A stretch of 64,000 nt of DNA from Siphonodentalium dalli (Eukaryota > Mollusca > Scaphopoda > Gadilida > Siphonodentaliidae): the NCBI GenBank assembly GCA_032622095.1, contig CP136069.1, forward strand, positions 82,544,958 through 82,608,957, given 5' to 3'. Position 1 is the stretch's first letter; each line of letters begins with the position of its first letter. The notes beneath the pieces are model-generated. The model worked only from the letters and a program-made list of their open reading frames with translations, ran no database searches and was not told the DNA's origin. The position numbers and the translations under genes are program-made. This document shows, one piece after another, positions 49,601 through 53,299 of this stretch.

Positions 49601-50630
49601 TGAAATATTCATATGGTCATTCTATGCCATCACACATTTCCAAATAGGCCTTTATTTTGATGCTTTGATAACTGAATAATCACATTTGTAAAGAGAACGT
49701 TCAGCTTATATTAAAGTTCAACAAACATTGATTAAACTAGAACCGGTATCTGAACATCCCTACAAATGAAAAATGAACCATCCAAAGTATACATTTAAAA
49801 GTGAATGGAAGAATCCAATCAGTTATCATAGCATATCAGAGATAATGATAGAGTAATGTCCTAAATAATCGACCCCTAAAACCACAGCAGAATTATGGGA
49901 AATTTTTCAGGATTTAGTCGGAAATATGGCTTGTTGACATTCATCAGAAAGCTCTCGGTGAGAGCTTTCCGATGAATGGCAACAAGTCATATTTCCGACT
50001 AAATCCTGAAAAATTTCCCATAATTCTGCTGCACGGTTAAAGGGTCATATACTTTTGGAGTTACTGTAAAGAGTCTGTGTAGGGCTGAATTGGTTACTCT
50101 CACCAGTTTTTGTGATAAAGTTTCCCAAATTCCTAAAATTGTGATAAAGTTAGTCAGGTTGGGGAGAATAATGTCATGCATAGCAATCAAATATTCACTT
50201 TTTTGCGATCAAAAGACAAACTCCAGAACTAATATTTCTTAATTTTTGCTCAATGAGGATGATCTCTTCCAAAATTTTTACACTATTTCACCTCAGTTAC
50301 TTTTAAATCGTGTTCATATTGTGAGATTTGCATAACCTGGGTAACTTGTCTTTATCACAATTTTGGGAACCTGGGTAACTTTATCACAAAAAAAACCAGT
50401 AAGAATGACCAATTCAGGCTGCGTATGCATGTACCTTAGCAGCGGTATGGTGAGCAGTAGATCGACTTGCTGATGCACCTGTGGCTCCCGCTGTGTGATG
50501 TGTACCACCAGTTGCAGTCGATTGCTGGGCTGGCCTTGGTGAATGCCCACCAGTTCCTCCTTGAGAGGCATAGTATTCGGCTCTAGGATCTTCCCATGTA
50601 GTAGAGTGATCTGAGTGATTTATATAAAAG
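1485..50630 (-). CDS. Host gene, WW and CUE/UBA-like adaptor-type protein, 11 exons (5' end missing)
   Basis: Spliced gene on the minus strand. Exons (transcript order): 50630-50435, 45824-45693, 42044-41929, 35189-35016, 32609-32458, 22689-22560, 20527-20378, 13520-13389, 9162-9064, 2805-2647, 1656-1485. Every intron is GT-AG and phases match at all ten junctions, which gives 536 residues and a TAG stop. Residues 1-16 are the C-terminal half of a WW domain (second Trp at 12, Pro at 15). Residues 66-109 are acidic. Three CUE/UBA-like segments follow: about 126-168 (FP at 134-135), 184-226 (FP at 192-193) and 258-297 (LP at 268-269). Residues 301-460 are mostly Ser/Thr/Pro/Lys-rich linker. Residues 461-525 repeat a GPxxSL motif. 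Known for these families: WW binds proline motifs, CUE/UBA binds ubiquitin. An adaptor role is inferred. I do not recognise the gene name, and the first half of the WW domain is not in any exon I could find. Confidence 0.85.
2100..2235. mobile_element. Family C fragment
   Basis: Contains acgagtagttatcccatagg and ataataagttcaaataatc, the terminal and central parts of family C, without TTAA borders. Confidence 0.5.
2647..2805 (-). CDS. Exon 10: basic linker and first GPxxSL repeats
   Basis: 159 nt, phase 2 at both ends, acceptor ctttattcag, donor gtgagt. It begins KTTKPSSARAAKETRPKPAG and ends with STLAKGPDTSLRKGPDRSLL. That ending starts the tandem Gly-Pro-Asp...Ser-Leu motif array that continues in the last exon. 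Confidence 0.9.
3066..3695 (+). mobile_element. Helitron-like non-autonomous element with minisatellite
   Basis: Begins TCTAATATATAAATGTG after an A and ends with a small hairpin (cccgtgcaatgccggg), a short spacer and CTAG before a T. It has no terminal inverted repeats and no target duplication. This is the standard Helitron plan (TC start, hairpin, CTRR end, A/T target). The middle is a diverged tandem repeat of about 150 bases (3115-3605, about four units with ggtttct and aaatttg). Confidence 0.65.
3793..4272. mobile_element. TTAA-flanked palindromic element, family J (AGGTACTCAATCC ends)
   Basis: TTAA at 3789-3792 and 4273-4276. Ends are aggtactcaatccga and tcggattgagtacct. The two halves are long imperfect complements (attactatttctttggcttt and its partner). 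AG-type ends with TTAA targets resemble Kolobok MITEs rather than piggyBac; this is tentative. Confidence 0.7.
4453..4690 (+). other. Weakly coding-like stretch of unknown nature
   Basis: The plus strand has a 63-residue frame (MKKSKSKYLAAISCKITTVI at its start), and a second frame (DYRFHKVWQEFVPKGSS) overlaps its end. The minus strand is also open here. It might be a decayed gene fragment. I cannot assign it. Confidence 0.2.
4868..4918 (+). repeat. Short tandem repeat, unit about 18 bases
   Basis: Three copies of cagaaaacgc, two of them cagaaaacgccct, spaced about 18 bases. Confidence 0.6.
5300..5985. repeat. Four-unit tandem repeat (about 170 bases each)
   Basis: Units begin at about 5332, 5494, 5667 and 5841 with aaacaaagatgaataactct. 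Each contains gtcctcatag and gaacatccat. The block starts with acaagagatgg...cggtgcatacc and ends with acggacggacgg and a T-rich run, which suggests a mobile element with an internal repeat. Confidence 0.75.
6055..6121. mobile_element. Family C fragment
   Basis: A short segment starting taaccctttctttactaaat and continuing to gtaatgttccgatca, next to the A-family copy at 6123. Confidence 0.5.
6123..6377. mobile_element. Paired-hairpin element, short form (family A)
   Basis: Same ends and twin hairpins as the copy at 51-304. The two hairpins are joined by only about ten bases (gagttgtaa), with the longer internal segment missing. Confidence 0.8.
6520..6643. mobile_element. Palindromic element with perfect 9-bp duplication (Mutator-like size)
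   Basis: A nearly perfect hairpin: arms of about 57 bases start tagtccaagtcttctcgtac and meet at a short loop. It is flanked by cagtggtac at 6511-6519 and 6644-6652. Nine-base duplications with long inverted repeats are typical of Mutator-like elements. Confidence 0.75.
6784..7217. mobile_element. Paired-hairpin element, long form (family A)
   Basis: Two family-A hairpins separated by about 190 bases containing the conserved internal segment (attatgcattttatcttctg and ttgagactatatatacttcc). The ends are variants of cttgcctgcaaa. Confidence 0.75.
7475..7552 (+). CDS. Possible short first exon on the plus strand
   Basis: An ATG begins MSDVSPDIDIVTEHAPGHPF and runs to DLEW before a weak donor (gtctat). 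The surrounding 160 bases are GC-richer than the intron. The opposite strand is also open. Too little evidence to decide which strand, if either, is coding. Confidence 0.2.
8130..8336. mobile_element. TTAA MITE, family B
   Basis: TTAA at 8126-8129. The right target has decayed to GTAA. Same two core palindromes as the copy at 814. Confidence 0.7.
8481..8736. mobile_element. TTAA MITE, family B
   Basis: TTAA at 8477-8480 on the left; TTAG on the right. Core palindromes with gcattctcttatttatgcga and its partner are present. Confidence 0.7.
8821..9018. mobile_element. Tc1/mariner-like palindromic MITE, family H
   Basis: CAGTAATGC ends flanked by TA on both sides. Long arms (aattatgggtaacttttcag and complement) meet near a short loop. 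Lies just downstream of exon 9. Confidence 0.75.
9064..9162 (-). CDS. Exon 9: small phase-2 exon between two palindromic MITEs
   Basis: 99 nt. The acceptor has a long pyrimidine tract (cactcccttctgctctgcc then acaatag) and the donor is gtaaga. It carries one leading base, 32 codons and two trailing bases, so it fits the phase-2 junction between exons 8 and 10 exactly. The peptide begins MSEQLLNKTNDALNHLASTC and ends acidic (DDREDDE). It lies between two near-perfect palindromic elements (8821-9018 and 9274-9486). It could be skipped without changing frame, so it may be alternative. Confidence 0.7.
9274..9486. mobile_element. Tc1/mariner-like palindromic MITE, family H
   Basis: Arms from agtaatgccctaaataatcg to its complement, with the central aagctctcggtgaaagcttt. 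TA flank on the right. Confidence 0.75.
9376..10320. repeat. Tandem duplication of about 480 bases
   Basis: The stretch around 9376-9840 (family-H arm, gtgaacaatgacaag, then tgtaggaacctgacccctcc) recurs at about 9860-10315 in the same order with scattered changes. Confidence 0.75.
9845..9976. mobile_element. Family H MITE, half copy
   Basis: One end (taatgccctaagtaa), then the second arm of the palindrome through to gggcattac. It is part of a local tandem duplication of about 480 bases. Confidence 0.65.
10562..10997. mobile_element. Paired-hairpin element, long form (family A)
   Basis: The terminal hairpins flank the conserved internal segment (tcatcttctgggaagtatct and aacatcaccaacttcaaatg). 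Ends resemble caagccttgaaatagtg. Confidence 0.75.
11421..12791. mobile_element. Family B MITE split by an hAT-like insertion
   Basis: The family-B sequence runs 11421-11594, is interrupted by a 1.1-kb element, and resumes at 12695-12791. Both outer flanks are ATAT-rich rather than TTAA, so this copy either used a non-standard target or its target has mutated. Confidence 0.72.
11595..12694. mobile_element. hAT-like non-autonomous transposon
   Basis: Ends are CAGTGCTGGGCGG on the left and, read inward from the right, TAGGGCTGGATGA. The element is flanked by an 8-bp duplication, atatatac (11587-11594) and atatttac (12695-12702), with one mismatch. The interruption of a family-B copy fixes both borders. 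The 8-bp duplication and CAGNGCTGG ends are standard for the hAT superfamily. No transposase is seen. Confidence 0.8.
13033..13252. mobile_element. TTAA MITE, family C
   Basis: TTAA at 13029-13032 and 13253-13256. The ends are ccctatctatact and its complement. The central palindrome has arms gttcagataataag and its complement. Confidence 0.75.
13285..13350. mobile_element. Family C fragment
   Basis: About 65 bases of the family-C terminal segment (actaaatactgattgatgag and ttccttaggaaatattcag), just after the intact copy. Confidence 0.5.
13389..13520 (-). CDS. Exon 8: Thr/Ala-rich linker
   Basis: 132 nt, phase 2 at both ends, acceptor attgttttccag, donor gtgagt. It begins TIAKGTRPVATTSRATPTVP and ends DHKVTDVY. 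No domain is visible. It is kept as an exon because of its strong splice sites and exact phase match with neighbours. Confidence 0.88.
13684..14084. mobile_element. Paired-hairpin element, long form (family A)
   Basis: Left hairpin is shortened (loop side deleted). The right hairpin uses a variant arm (gattcatgtagggtgaattt) matched on both sides of its own loop. The arms of one hairpin therefore vary together. Confidence 0.7.
14759..14956 (-). pseudogene. Gag-like coding trace in DIRS-like copy 1
   Basis: A minus-strand reading frame contains LPSSEWASSSAGRYVAKAER followed by ELVSSHLKSSGLLELTDEEE. The same module recurs with frame breaks at 24960-25100 and about 27000-27130 in copy 2. Shared composition across copies suggests a decayed structural (gag-like) protein. 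No reverse transcriptase or recombinase motif is visible. Confidence 0.4.
15190..15415 (-). pseudogene. Gly/Pro-rich coding trace in DIRS-like copy 1
   Basis: Minus-strand sequence resembling 27450-27690 of copy 2. Both contain a GYLGPPGHL-type peptide, and both are GC-richer than their surroundings. Frames are broken. Probably part of the element's former structural protein. Confidence 0.35.
18276..19601. mobile_element. Harbinger-like element nested in DIRS-like copy 1
   Basis: Ends are ggcctaaaaaaaaaatacat and, inverted, ggcctaaaaaaaaaagacgt, continuing ttgtttccgctaac on both sides. It is flanked by TAA (18273-18275 and 19602-19604). Copy 2 carries the intact site gacattgataaaccaagat at about 28437 and 28803. 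A TAA duplication and GG-type ends fit PIF/Harbinger. No transposase was recognised. Confidence 0.75.
20378..20527 (-). CDS. Exon 7: Ser/Thr/Pro/Lys-rich linker
   Basis: 150 nt, phase 2 at both ends, acceptor gtttcag, donor gttagg. It begins QQPRSKPRPKSTSPPKTMTT and stays low in complexity to SSQATK. The outer end of the large DIRS-like element lies at 20349, only about 27 bases past this donor, so the element landed almost on the splice site without removing it. Confidence 0.87.
20617..20960. repeat. Shorter relative of the 5.3-kb tandem repeat
   Basis: Shares acaagagatgg, ggtgcatacccatgtggcat and aacaaagatgaataactcta with the block at 5205-6045, in the same order but with fewer units. Confidence 0.65.
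21541..22555. mobile_element. Family J fragments
   Basis: Partial family-J sequence at about 21541-21660, 21835-21890 and 22400-22555, recognised by gatgggtgggttcctcgact and ttaccccgaagccaaag. Another fragment is at about 2255-2360. The stretches between are AT-rich with nothing recognisable. Confidence 0.55.
22560..22689 (-). CDS. Exon 6: third CUE/UBA-like segment
   Basis: 130 nt with a strong acceptor (cactttctttcag) and donor gtaaga. It enters in phase 1 and leaves in phase 2. It holds one whole helical unit: KSKYESQFKELPQSVVHMAL, then EACNYDETNVSKILEMSI. Leu-Pro replaces the usual Phe-Pro. The Asn-Tyr-Asp, Val and Ile-Leu pattern fits the second and third CUE/UBA helices. Confidence 0.9.
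22930..23700. other. AT-rich intron, nothing recognised
   Basis: Long T and A runs, no repeat structure and no splice-flanked frame. Confidence 0.6.
23714..23874. mobile_element. TTAA MITE, family C, internally deleted
   Basis: TTAA at 23710-23713 and 23875-23878. Starts ccttttctttattaaatgg. The central palindrome is missing. Confidence 0.68.
24007..24351. mobile_element. TTAA MITE, family E, nested in the DIRS-like end
   Basis: TTAA at 24003-24006 and 24352-24355. Ends are ccctttacccaaca and tgttgggtaaaggg. It splits the sequence tttccTTAAagaaagcctg, which is intact in the other DIRS-like copy near 14194. Confidence 0.85.
26195..26540. repeat. Two tandem copies of a 190-base unit in DIRS-like copy 2
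   Basis: The units at about 26145-26335 and 26360-26540 share gcagagttg...cagcatg, caggccc and gagcttcct...aaagctgag. Copy 1 has a single unit at about 16605-16795. Confidence 0.6.
26598..26809 (+). pseudogene. Exon-like segment inside DIRS-like copy 2
   Basis: A plus-strand open frame runs through DNQIDIGNSSMKSHEMYSVG to a Cys-rich end (CVSCGSCHLPMKC) and stops at a strong donor-like sequence, atcacag then gtaaga. DIRS-like copy 1 has no equivalent. It may be a captured host gene fragment. I cannot identify the source, and it may be chance. Confidence 0.35.
30175..30933 (-). CDS. Uncharacterised 252-residue reading frame, probably retroelement ORF1-like
   Basis: Single uninterrupted frame on the minus strand in the intron between exons 5 and 6. 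The first ATG gives MDLFPSQVVHVLSAYQFVHC. Next comes a Lys/Arg block (TKNKKKKSKPPSRRRRDADR), a Thr/Pro/Ala-rich part with about 20-residue repeats (RDTRATPEAPAA, RDANTIPDVPAA), and a charged C-terminal helix (WKEEKEKQERQHQ). An AATAAA lies about 75 bases past the stop (minus strand, near 30100). It does not match the phase of the neighbouring exons. The basic patch suggests nucleic-acid binding. I do not recognise the family. Confidence 0.5.
   Translation of the reverse strand: MDLFPSQVVHVLSAYQFVHCVSWNLHASSERLEGVLNYLVTLVEPSTGRDLERHAGIHQNGSFTITTKTKNKKKKSKPPSRRRRDADRKARWKQGAERCPAPLHFALGQDHLPTVDVVTEITTSGNRDTRATPEAPAADIEARGDRDANTIPDVPAAYFVVLMESPPFPSMTLEDTHTIPRTPTYIGPESSSPWQRSPPGAAEDEETTAAWRRLEIEMTKAQEHTRRWKEEKEKQERQHQATSPPSSGEKQH
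31522..31648. mobile_element. Family H MITE, half copy
   Basis: Contains ctttccgatgaatggcaaca and the right arm through to gagcattactgta. The left arm is deleted to a few terminal bases. Confidence 0.65.
31998..32440. mobile_element. Paired-hairpin element, long form (family A), next to exon 5
   Basis: Two degraded family-A hairpins around the usual internal segment. Its right end lies about 17 bases from the exon 5 donor. Confidence 0.72.
32458..32609 (-). CDS. Exon 5: end of second CUE/UBA-like segment and basic linker
   Basis: 152 nt, acceptor cgtattgtag, donor gtaagt. It enters in phase 2 and leaves in phase 1. The peptide starts CGNDVTETKKVLKSLGYHPK, closing the second CUE-like unit, and continues with a Pro/Ala/Arg-rich linker. 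A hairpin-pair mobile element ends only about 17 bases beyond the donor (31998-32440). Confidence 0.9.
33225..33300 (+). repeat. 28-base tandem repeat, three units
   Basis: Repeated tttgtaaatttcatgtct joined by gatacatca or aacacatca. The flanking 33300-33480 contains two G/C runs and gttggaaat motifs. Confidence 0.65.
33720..33959. mobile_element. TTAA MITE, family B
   Basis: TTAA at 33716-33719 and 33960-33963. Ends are ccccttcatgactggagc and its complement near cgtcatgaaaggg. Confidence 0.75.
34642..34795. mobile_element. Palindromic MITE
   Basis: Arms tctacaactcgtcccaagtt and its complement (loop near tcgccaaaggctcg). AT-rich flanks; no clear target duplication. Confidence 0.6.
35016..35189 (-). 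CDS. Exon 4: end of first and start of second CUE/UBA-like segment
   Basis: 174 nt, phase 2 at both ends, acceptor catttctttttaag, donor gtgagg. It encodes EKENMGIACFELQKKGYKNV, the third helix of the first CUE-like unit. After a short linker comes DLQRIQAEFPSVGSNLVQDV, the first two helices of the second unit. So each CUE-like unit is split by an intron after its second helix. Confidence 0.9.
35552..35811. mobile_element. TTAA MITE, family C
   Basis: TTAA at 35548-35551 and 35812-35815. Full central palindrome with gttcaaataataagttcaac and its complement. Confidence 0.75.
36174..36642. mobile_element. TTAA-flanked palindromic element, family J
   Basis: Same ends and halves as the copy at 3793-4272, with TTAA at 36170-36173 and 36643-36646. 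Both copies share the internal gagatgagtactaa region. Confidence 0.72.
36885..37097. mobile_element. Tc1/mariner-like palindromic MITE, family H
   Basis: Ends CAGTAATGCCC and its complement, each bordered by TA (36883-36884 and 37098-37099). This copy is almost fully self-complementary. Confidence 0.8.
38115..38261 (+). pseudogene. THAP-domain N-terminus fragment
   Basis: The frame starts ATG and reads MPSRCSVFSCGRASDPLFST. This is the classic opening of a THAP zinc finger: Met-Pro, then Cys-x4-Cys. The remaining Cys-x2-His and AVPTF-type motifs are absent, and the frame ends soon after. Either this is a first exon whose partners have been lost or a decayed copy. THAP domains bind DNA in transposases and transposon-derived proteins. 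Confidence 0.55.
38825..41000. repeat. 160-base satellite array with two alternating unit types
   Basis: About 13 units carry tggcggccatgttttt, gaatgaccccaaaat and catgacaaatttta. Type A has tttagtcatacaaagagtaa at its start; type B has attaaattttgaaatcc. Type B starts at about 39240, 39890, 40375 and 40858. The last two intervals are about 484 bases (B-A-A). The array ends in a CA-rich stretch and gacggacgac. Confidence 0.85.
41792..41986 (-). repeat. Tandem partial duplication of host exon 3
   Basis: Three units of 56-71 bases each contain ggttttccggacagtgtggg. Units are at 41792-41859, 41860-41930 and 41931-41986 (the authentic exon). A 38-base fragment lies at 37365-37402 beyond the transposon. 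The extra copies keep LKSWFPHCPEN but lose the exon's own acceptor and good donors. Confidence 0.85.
41929..42044 (-). CDS. Exon 3: start of first CUE/UBA-like segment
   Basis: 116 nt, phase 0 start after tttctgtag, phase 2 end at the perfect donor gtaagt. It encodes KVQKLKSWFPHCPENQIKSV plus flanking residues. The spacing from hydrophobic residues to Phe-Pro and on to Ile/Val/Leu matches the first helix and loop of a CUE domain. The domain is completed by exon 4. The 3' part of this exon with its donor is duplicated in tandem immediately downstream (41792-41930), with a further fragment beyond a transposon at 37365-37402. Confidence 0.87.
42095..42395. repeat. Segmental duplication, uninterrupted copy
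   Basis: Matches about 43555-44080 (aaataatgacatgct, gagcaggccttctgtgg, gaatgataaagactggcatc). The second copy differs mainly by the family-D insertion. Confidence 0.75.
42544..42615. mobile_element. Very short TTAA element (72 bp)
   Basis: TTAA at 42540-42543 and 42616-42619. Ends are cacattgactgcc and, inverted, catatcgactgcc. Confidence 0.55.
42784..42992. mobile_element. TTAA element with family-D end but different core
   Basis: Long inverted repeat with arms agtgccaagtccaatttttg and its complement. The middle arms (attgattataataatgtgat) are unrelated to other family-D copies. The right end is gcactgaaagggTTAA. The left end has diverged. Confidence 0.7.
43150..43395. mobile_element. Family B MITE, degraded
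   Basis: Contains ggagcttcctgaaattttgc, the two core palindromes (diverged) and cccgtaatgaaaggg. Borders are weak. Confidence 0.6.
43676..43923. mobile_element. TTAA MITE, family D, with paralogous empty site
   Basis: TTAA at 43672-43675 and 43924-43927. Ends are ccctttgagtgccaggg and its complement. The flanks match a nearby duplicated segment in which the same site is a single TTAA (around 42235). The element therefore inserted at TTAA after the duplication. Confidence 0.85.
44277..44729. mobile_element. TTAA MITE, family E
   Basis: TTAA at 44273-44276 and 44730-44733. Ends are ccctttacccaaca and tgttgggtaaaggg. Contains the family core in two palindromes separated by a T-rich stretch. 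Confidence 0.8.
45377..45600. mobile_element. TTAA MITE, family D
   Basis: TTAA at 45373-45376 and 45601-45604. Ends ccctttgagtgccagg and cctggcactcaaaggg. Contains the core gcattctcttatatatgcga and its inverse. Confidence 0.82.
45693..45824 (-). CDS. Exon 2: acidic segment
   Basis: 132 nt, phase 0 at both ends, acceptor ttggtttag, donor gtgagt. It encodes 44 residues starting TLNEDSDSENNEWETDEDAN and ending SFTNNTQ. The segment is Asp/Glu/Ser-rich with three Trp residues and probably disordered. Phase 0 joins it exactly to the exons on either side. Confidence 0.88.
46017..46365. mobile_element. Family H MITE interrupted by a family D MITE
   Basis: Left end cagtaatgccctaaataatg, then the nested element at 46047-46270, then ccacagcagaattatgggta. 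The second arm is mostly missing. Confidence 0.78.
46047..46270. mobile_element. TTAA MITE, family D, nested in a palindromic MITE
   Basis: TTAA at 46043-46046 and 46271-46274. It splits a family-H element at its own TTAA (ctccTTAAccacagcag), giving a second demonstration of the target. Confidence 0.85.
46537..46920. mobile_element. Paired-hairpin element, truncated (family A)
   Basis: Left hairpin and internal segment are present. The right hairpin stops after its first arm near 46920. No matching right end is seen. Confidence 0.65.
47234..47477. mobile_element. TTAA MITE, family B
   Basis: Left flank is ATAA and right flank TTAA (47478-47481). Contains ccctttcatgactgaagctt and two core palindromes. 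Confidence 0.7.
47594..47922. mobile_element. TTAA MITE, family F (CCTCTTCGCTGC ends)
   Basis: TTAA at 47590-47593 and 47923-47926. The ends are cctcttcgctgct and agcagcgaagagg. Near the left end are two small hairpins, gtccgtagctattacggac and ggtccgtaggtactacggac. Confidence 0.8.
47930..49850. other. AT-rich intron, nothing recognised
   Basis: Almost 2 kb without a hairpin, repeat family or exon candidate. Confidence 0.6.
49852..50066. mobile_element. Tc1/mariner-like palindromic MITE, family H
   Basis: Full palindrome with small changes in both arms (gggaaatttttcaggattta). TA flank on the right. Confidence 0.75.
50435..50630 (-). CDS. Exon 1 of the visible part: second half of a WW domain
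   Basis: Minus-strand exon of 196 nt, preceded by a pyrimidine-rich acceptor (tccatttcag) and followed by donor gtacat. It starts with one base that completes a split codon and ends in phase 0. The peptide opens FYINHSDHSTTWEDPRAEYY, the typical second and third strands of a WW domain, with the conserved Asn-His, Thr-Thr-Trp and Pro-Arg. A low-complexity Gly/Ser/Thr/His/Ala tail follows. The first Trp of the WW domain must lie in an upstream exon. Confidence 0.9.
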
Positions 50631-50814
50631 CTGAAATGGAGAACATTACCAGAAGCTGAAAGAGTTAGCCCAGAAATAACAAGGGCAGCACCAAGCGTGG
50701 GCCAATGCCCCCGACTGTACGCTCAATATTTGCTATATTTAGAGAGAAAATGAAGTACGGTAATAGGGGGGCATTATTCTCTCAGTTTAAACCCGGGTCA
50801 TAACTCAAGCAAAG

Positions 50815-51200
50815 GGCCATAACTCTGGAAAAAAAGTTTGGCAAAACCTGCACTATAAAGGACGGACGAAGATCTCCACTATATACCCTAAATTCACAAA
50901 TTTCCAAGTCAAACAATGGCCGTAACTCTGGTAAAAATTAATGGATGAAAAACGTAGTATGTGGATATCCTTTTCCCAACCTGTGCTATCACCATGCCAA
51001 AGGACAACGAAATCGTTTTACACTAAGTCCAGCAAAGGACCATAACTCTGGAAAAAATAGCGGACAAAACATGCACTATGCGGATATCCTTTCCACAATT
51101 CTGGTCTACCGGTATAACAACTTAGGACATCCAAATTGGACTATCGATACTTGAGCTGTGTTGTGAAATGTTTGTTACGGACGGACGGACGGAAGGAGGT
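50815..51200 (+). repeat. Diverged repeat with ccataactctgg motif
   Basis: Three or more degenerate units contain ccataactctggaaaaa and ggatatcctttcc, ending in ggacggacggacgg. This resembles the ends of the 5.3-kb and 38-kb repeat blocks. Confidence 0.6.
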
Positions 51201-52094
51201 CTCCACTATATACTGGTACCCCCGAGGGTCGGGGACATAATAGCACCTGTGGTTAGGGTAACCCATCCGCCCCTCCAAAAACGTACTGCCTCCTGTTCAT
51301 TGTATAGTTTTTTTTCTTCAAATTTTCCAATTCATTATTTTTTTTCGCTTACTCTCGTGTCTTGAATAAATGTGCAGTTTGGGATATAAGTGCAGGGTTG
51401 AAAACCCGACCAGAATTAATATAAGTGCTCTGTCAGACAAAAAAGATCGGGGATGGATACATATGCTTTTGAAAACAGAGGCTCATATAATTTAATTAGC
51501 AAATTGTTTGGTTTTGCATCGCAATATGCATTACAAAATCCCGGTGCTACGAACCACAATCATATGTTGATTAGCAGTGCAGCGATTCAATTCTTCTATT
51601 GGCAGATTTAATAGCACAAATTGGATTCCCCCGGGTATAATACATCGCTAAATTATGCATCCTGGACACACATGGTGGAAGTCTAATCTATAATGATGTG
51701 TTGTGCGATGTATAGTCACGTGGCTCCAGTATAATTTATCGTTTTTTGGCTAATCATTTTTAGTATATGATGTAGTGTGCGTTGTACAATCACATTTCCA
51801 TTGGTTAACTAGTGGAGTCCCAGCAAGTGGTTATTGATTTTTCTGTATGATGTGCGCAGTACAACTGCATACTGCATTGGACTACTAGTACATGCAGTTG
51901 TGTTTCGCATGAGCGAAAGGTTTCGGAAACAGTGTTGCAGGTCACTGAGAATTTTGTAATTATTGAGCCAATTTGAGGTGATCGGTAATATTAGGGGAAT
52001 GGGGCCGGTAGCCGTCAAGGGGAAAAATCCAGGTAAAAGTAGCCTGTTTTAGCACTGGTTGAACTACTTTCGTTATATCGGCCAATAGAATCGT

Positions 52095-52313
52095 GTGAGA
52101 GTAGAAATGGCAGATTGTTTTGTTCCATTTCTGCCCAAGTGCCAAGCTATCAAACCTTATACATGTACCTGTAACATTAAAACTAGTAAATTTATTAGAT
52201 ATAAATTAATTTACGAAGTACAGAACACCAGTAATTTGGATCCCGAGTTAAACGTGCTCGTTGATGTTAAAAGACTCACTGTGGAAGACCCAGCAGATAT
52301 TTCGGATGCATAA
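52095..52313 (+). other. Short open frame, uncertain
   Basis: An ATG in good context (gtagaaatgg) at about 52107 opens MADCFVPFLPKCQAIKPYTC and ends LTVEDPADISDA before TAA. It is a single frame with no recognised domain and no clear neighbours. Confidence 0.25.
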
Positions 52314-53299
52314 CGTAATCGGAATATATTTTAGCAGCTGCAGTGTAAATATAGAAGGCTGATTACATATCTGGCCGATGAGTATTCTTTGTGGGCAGTG
52401 GTAAGATGCCTTGATGCCTGGTGCGGCAACTCCCACATTTCTCTCTCGCTCTATTACAAAGTGAACAGTATATTTTGCGGTATAAAACATGACAGGTACG
52501 ATTAAATTACTGCTCTTTTGCATAACATAACAGGGTATTAACCGCAACGTAACTAACCAGCCTCAAAGGCATAGCTTCTAGCGATGTCAGTTACAATCAA
52601 TTTAAGTTTCAATTTTCTATATAACAACGCGTTTAGAGTGTGTACACTCACAAGATATAAAATAAATTCACCTTTTAAAATTCCTTAGTACTTTCCAACA
52701 AAATTCAGAAGTTTTAAACATCTTTATACCTTTATAGACATGCAGTATGTCCTGGGGTATGGCAGGAGGGGAAAAAACTTGGCGAGGGGAACGGGGCCGT
52801 CAAGGGGACCCCCTGCCGGTATAGCGGAAACCCTGATTTTATGTACTAGTATTTCTAAAGAATAATATATATTAATAATAAACTAAACTAGAGGTCAGAT
52901 TCCATGGAATCAGATATACTTCCATGGTATCCCATCCCATCCATGTGAGTATATGCGTATATGTGTGTTTCTCTTCATGGAATGCATATTGGTGCTTTGT
53001 GATCCGATGGTGGACTTGCATTGACATTTCTGAATAAGACATATATTCCAAAGGTACATGTATATGTCATGATGATTAATGACTGTCTAGTGCATCATGG
53101 TCCTGACCAACTGAGTCAACATTCACCCAGCCAATCAGTTCATTTGTTTTCGGTAGGGATATATTTTAGGGCTAATTATAATCCCTCCCCAGGACGCCCA
53201 AATCCTGTTCAACGGTCACGAAATTTGACGTGTCGGATTATATAGTAATCGACATGTATATCAAAAGGGTATAAAGCATATTAATGTACCATAACTCTG

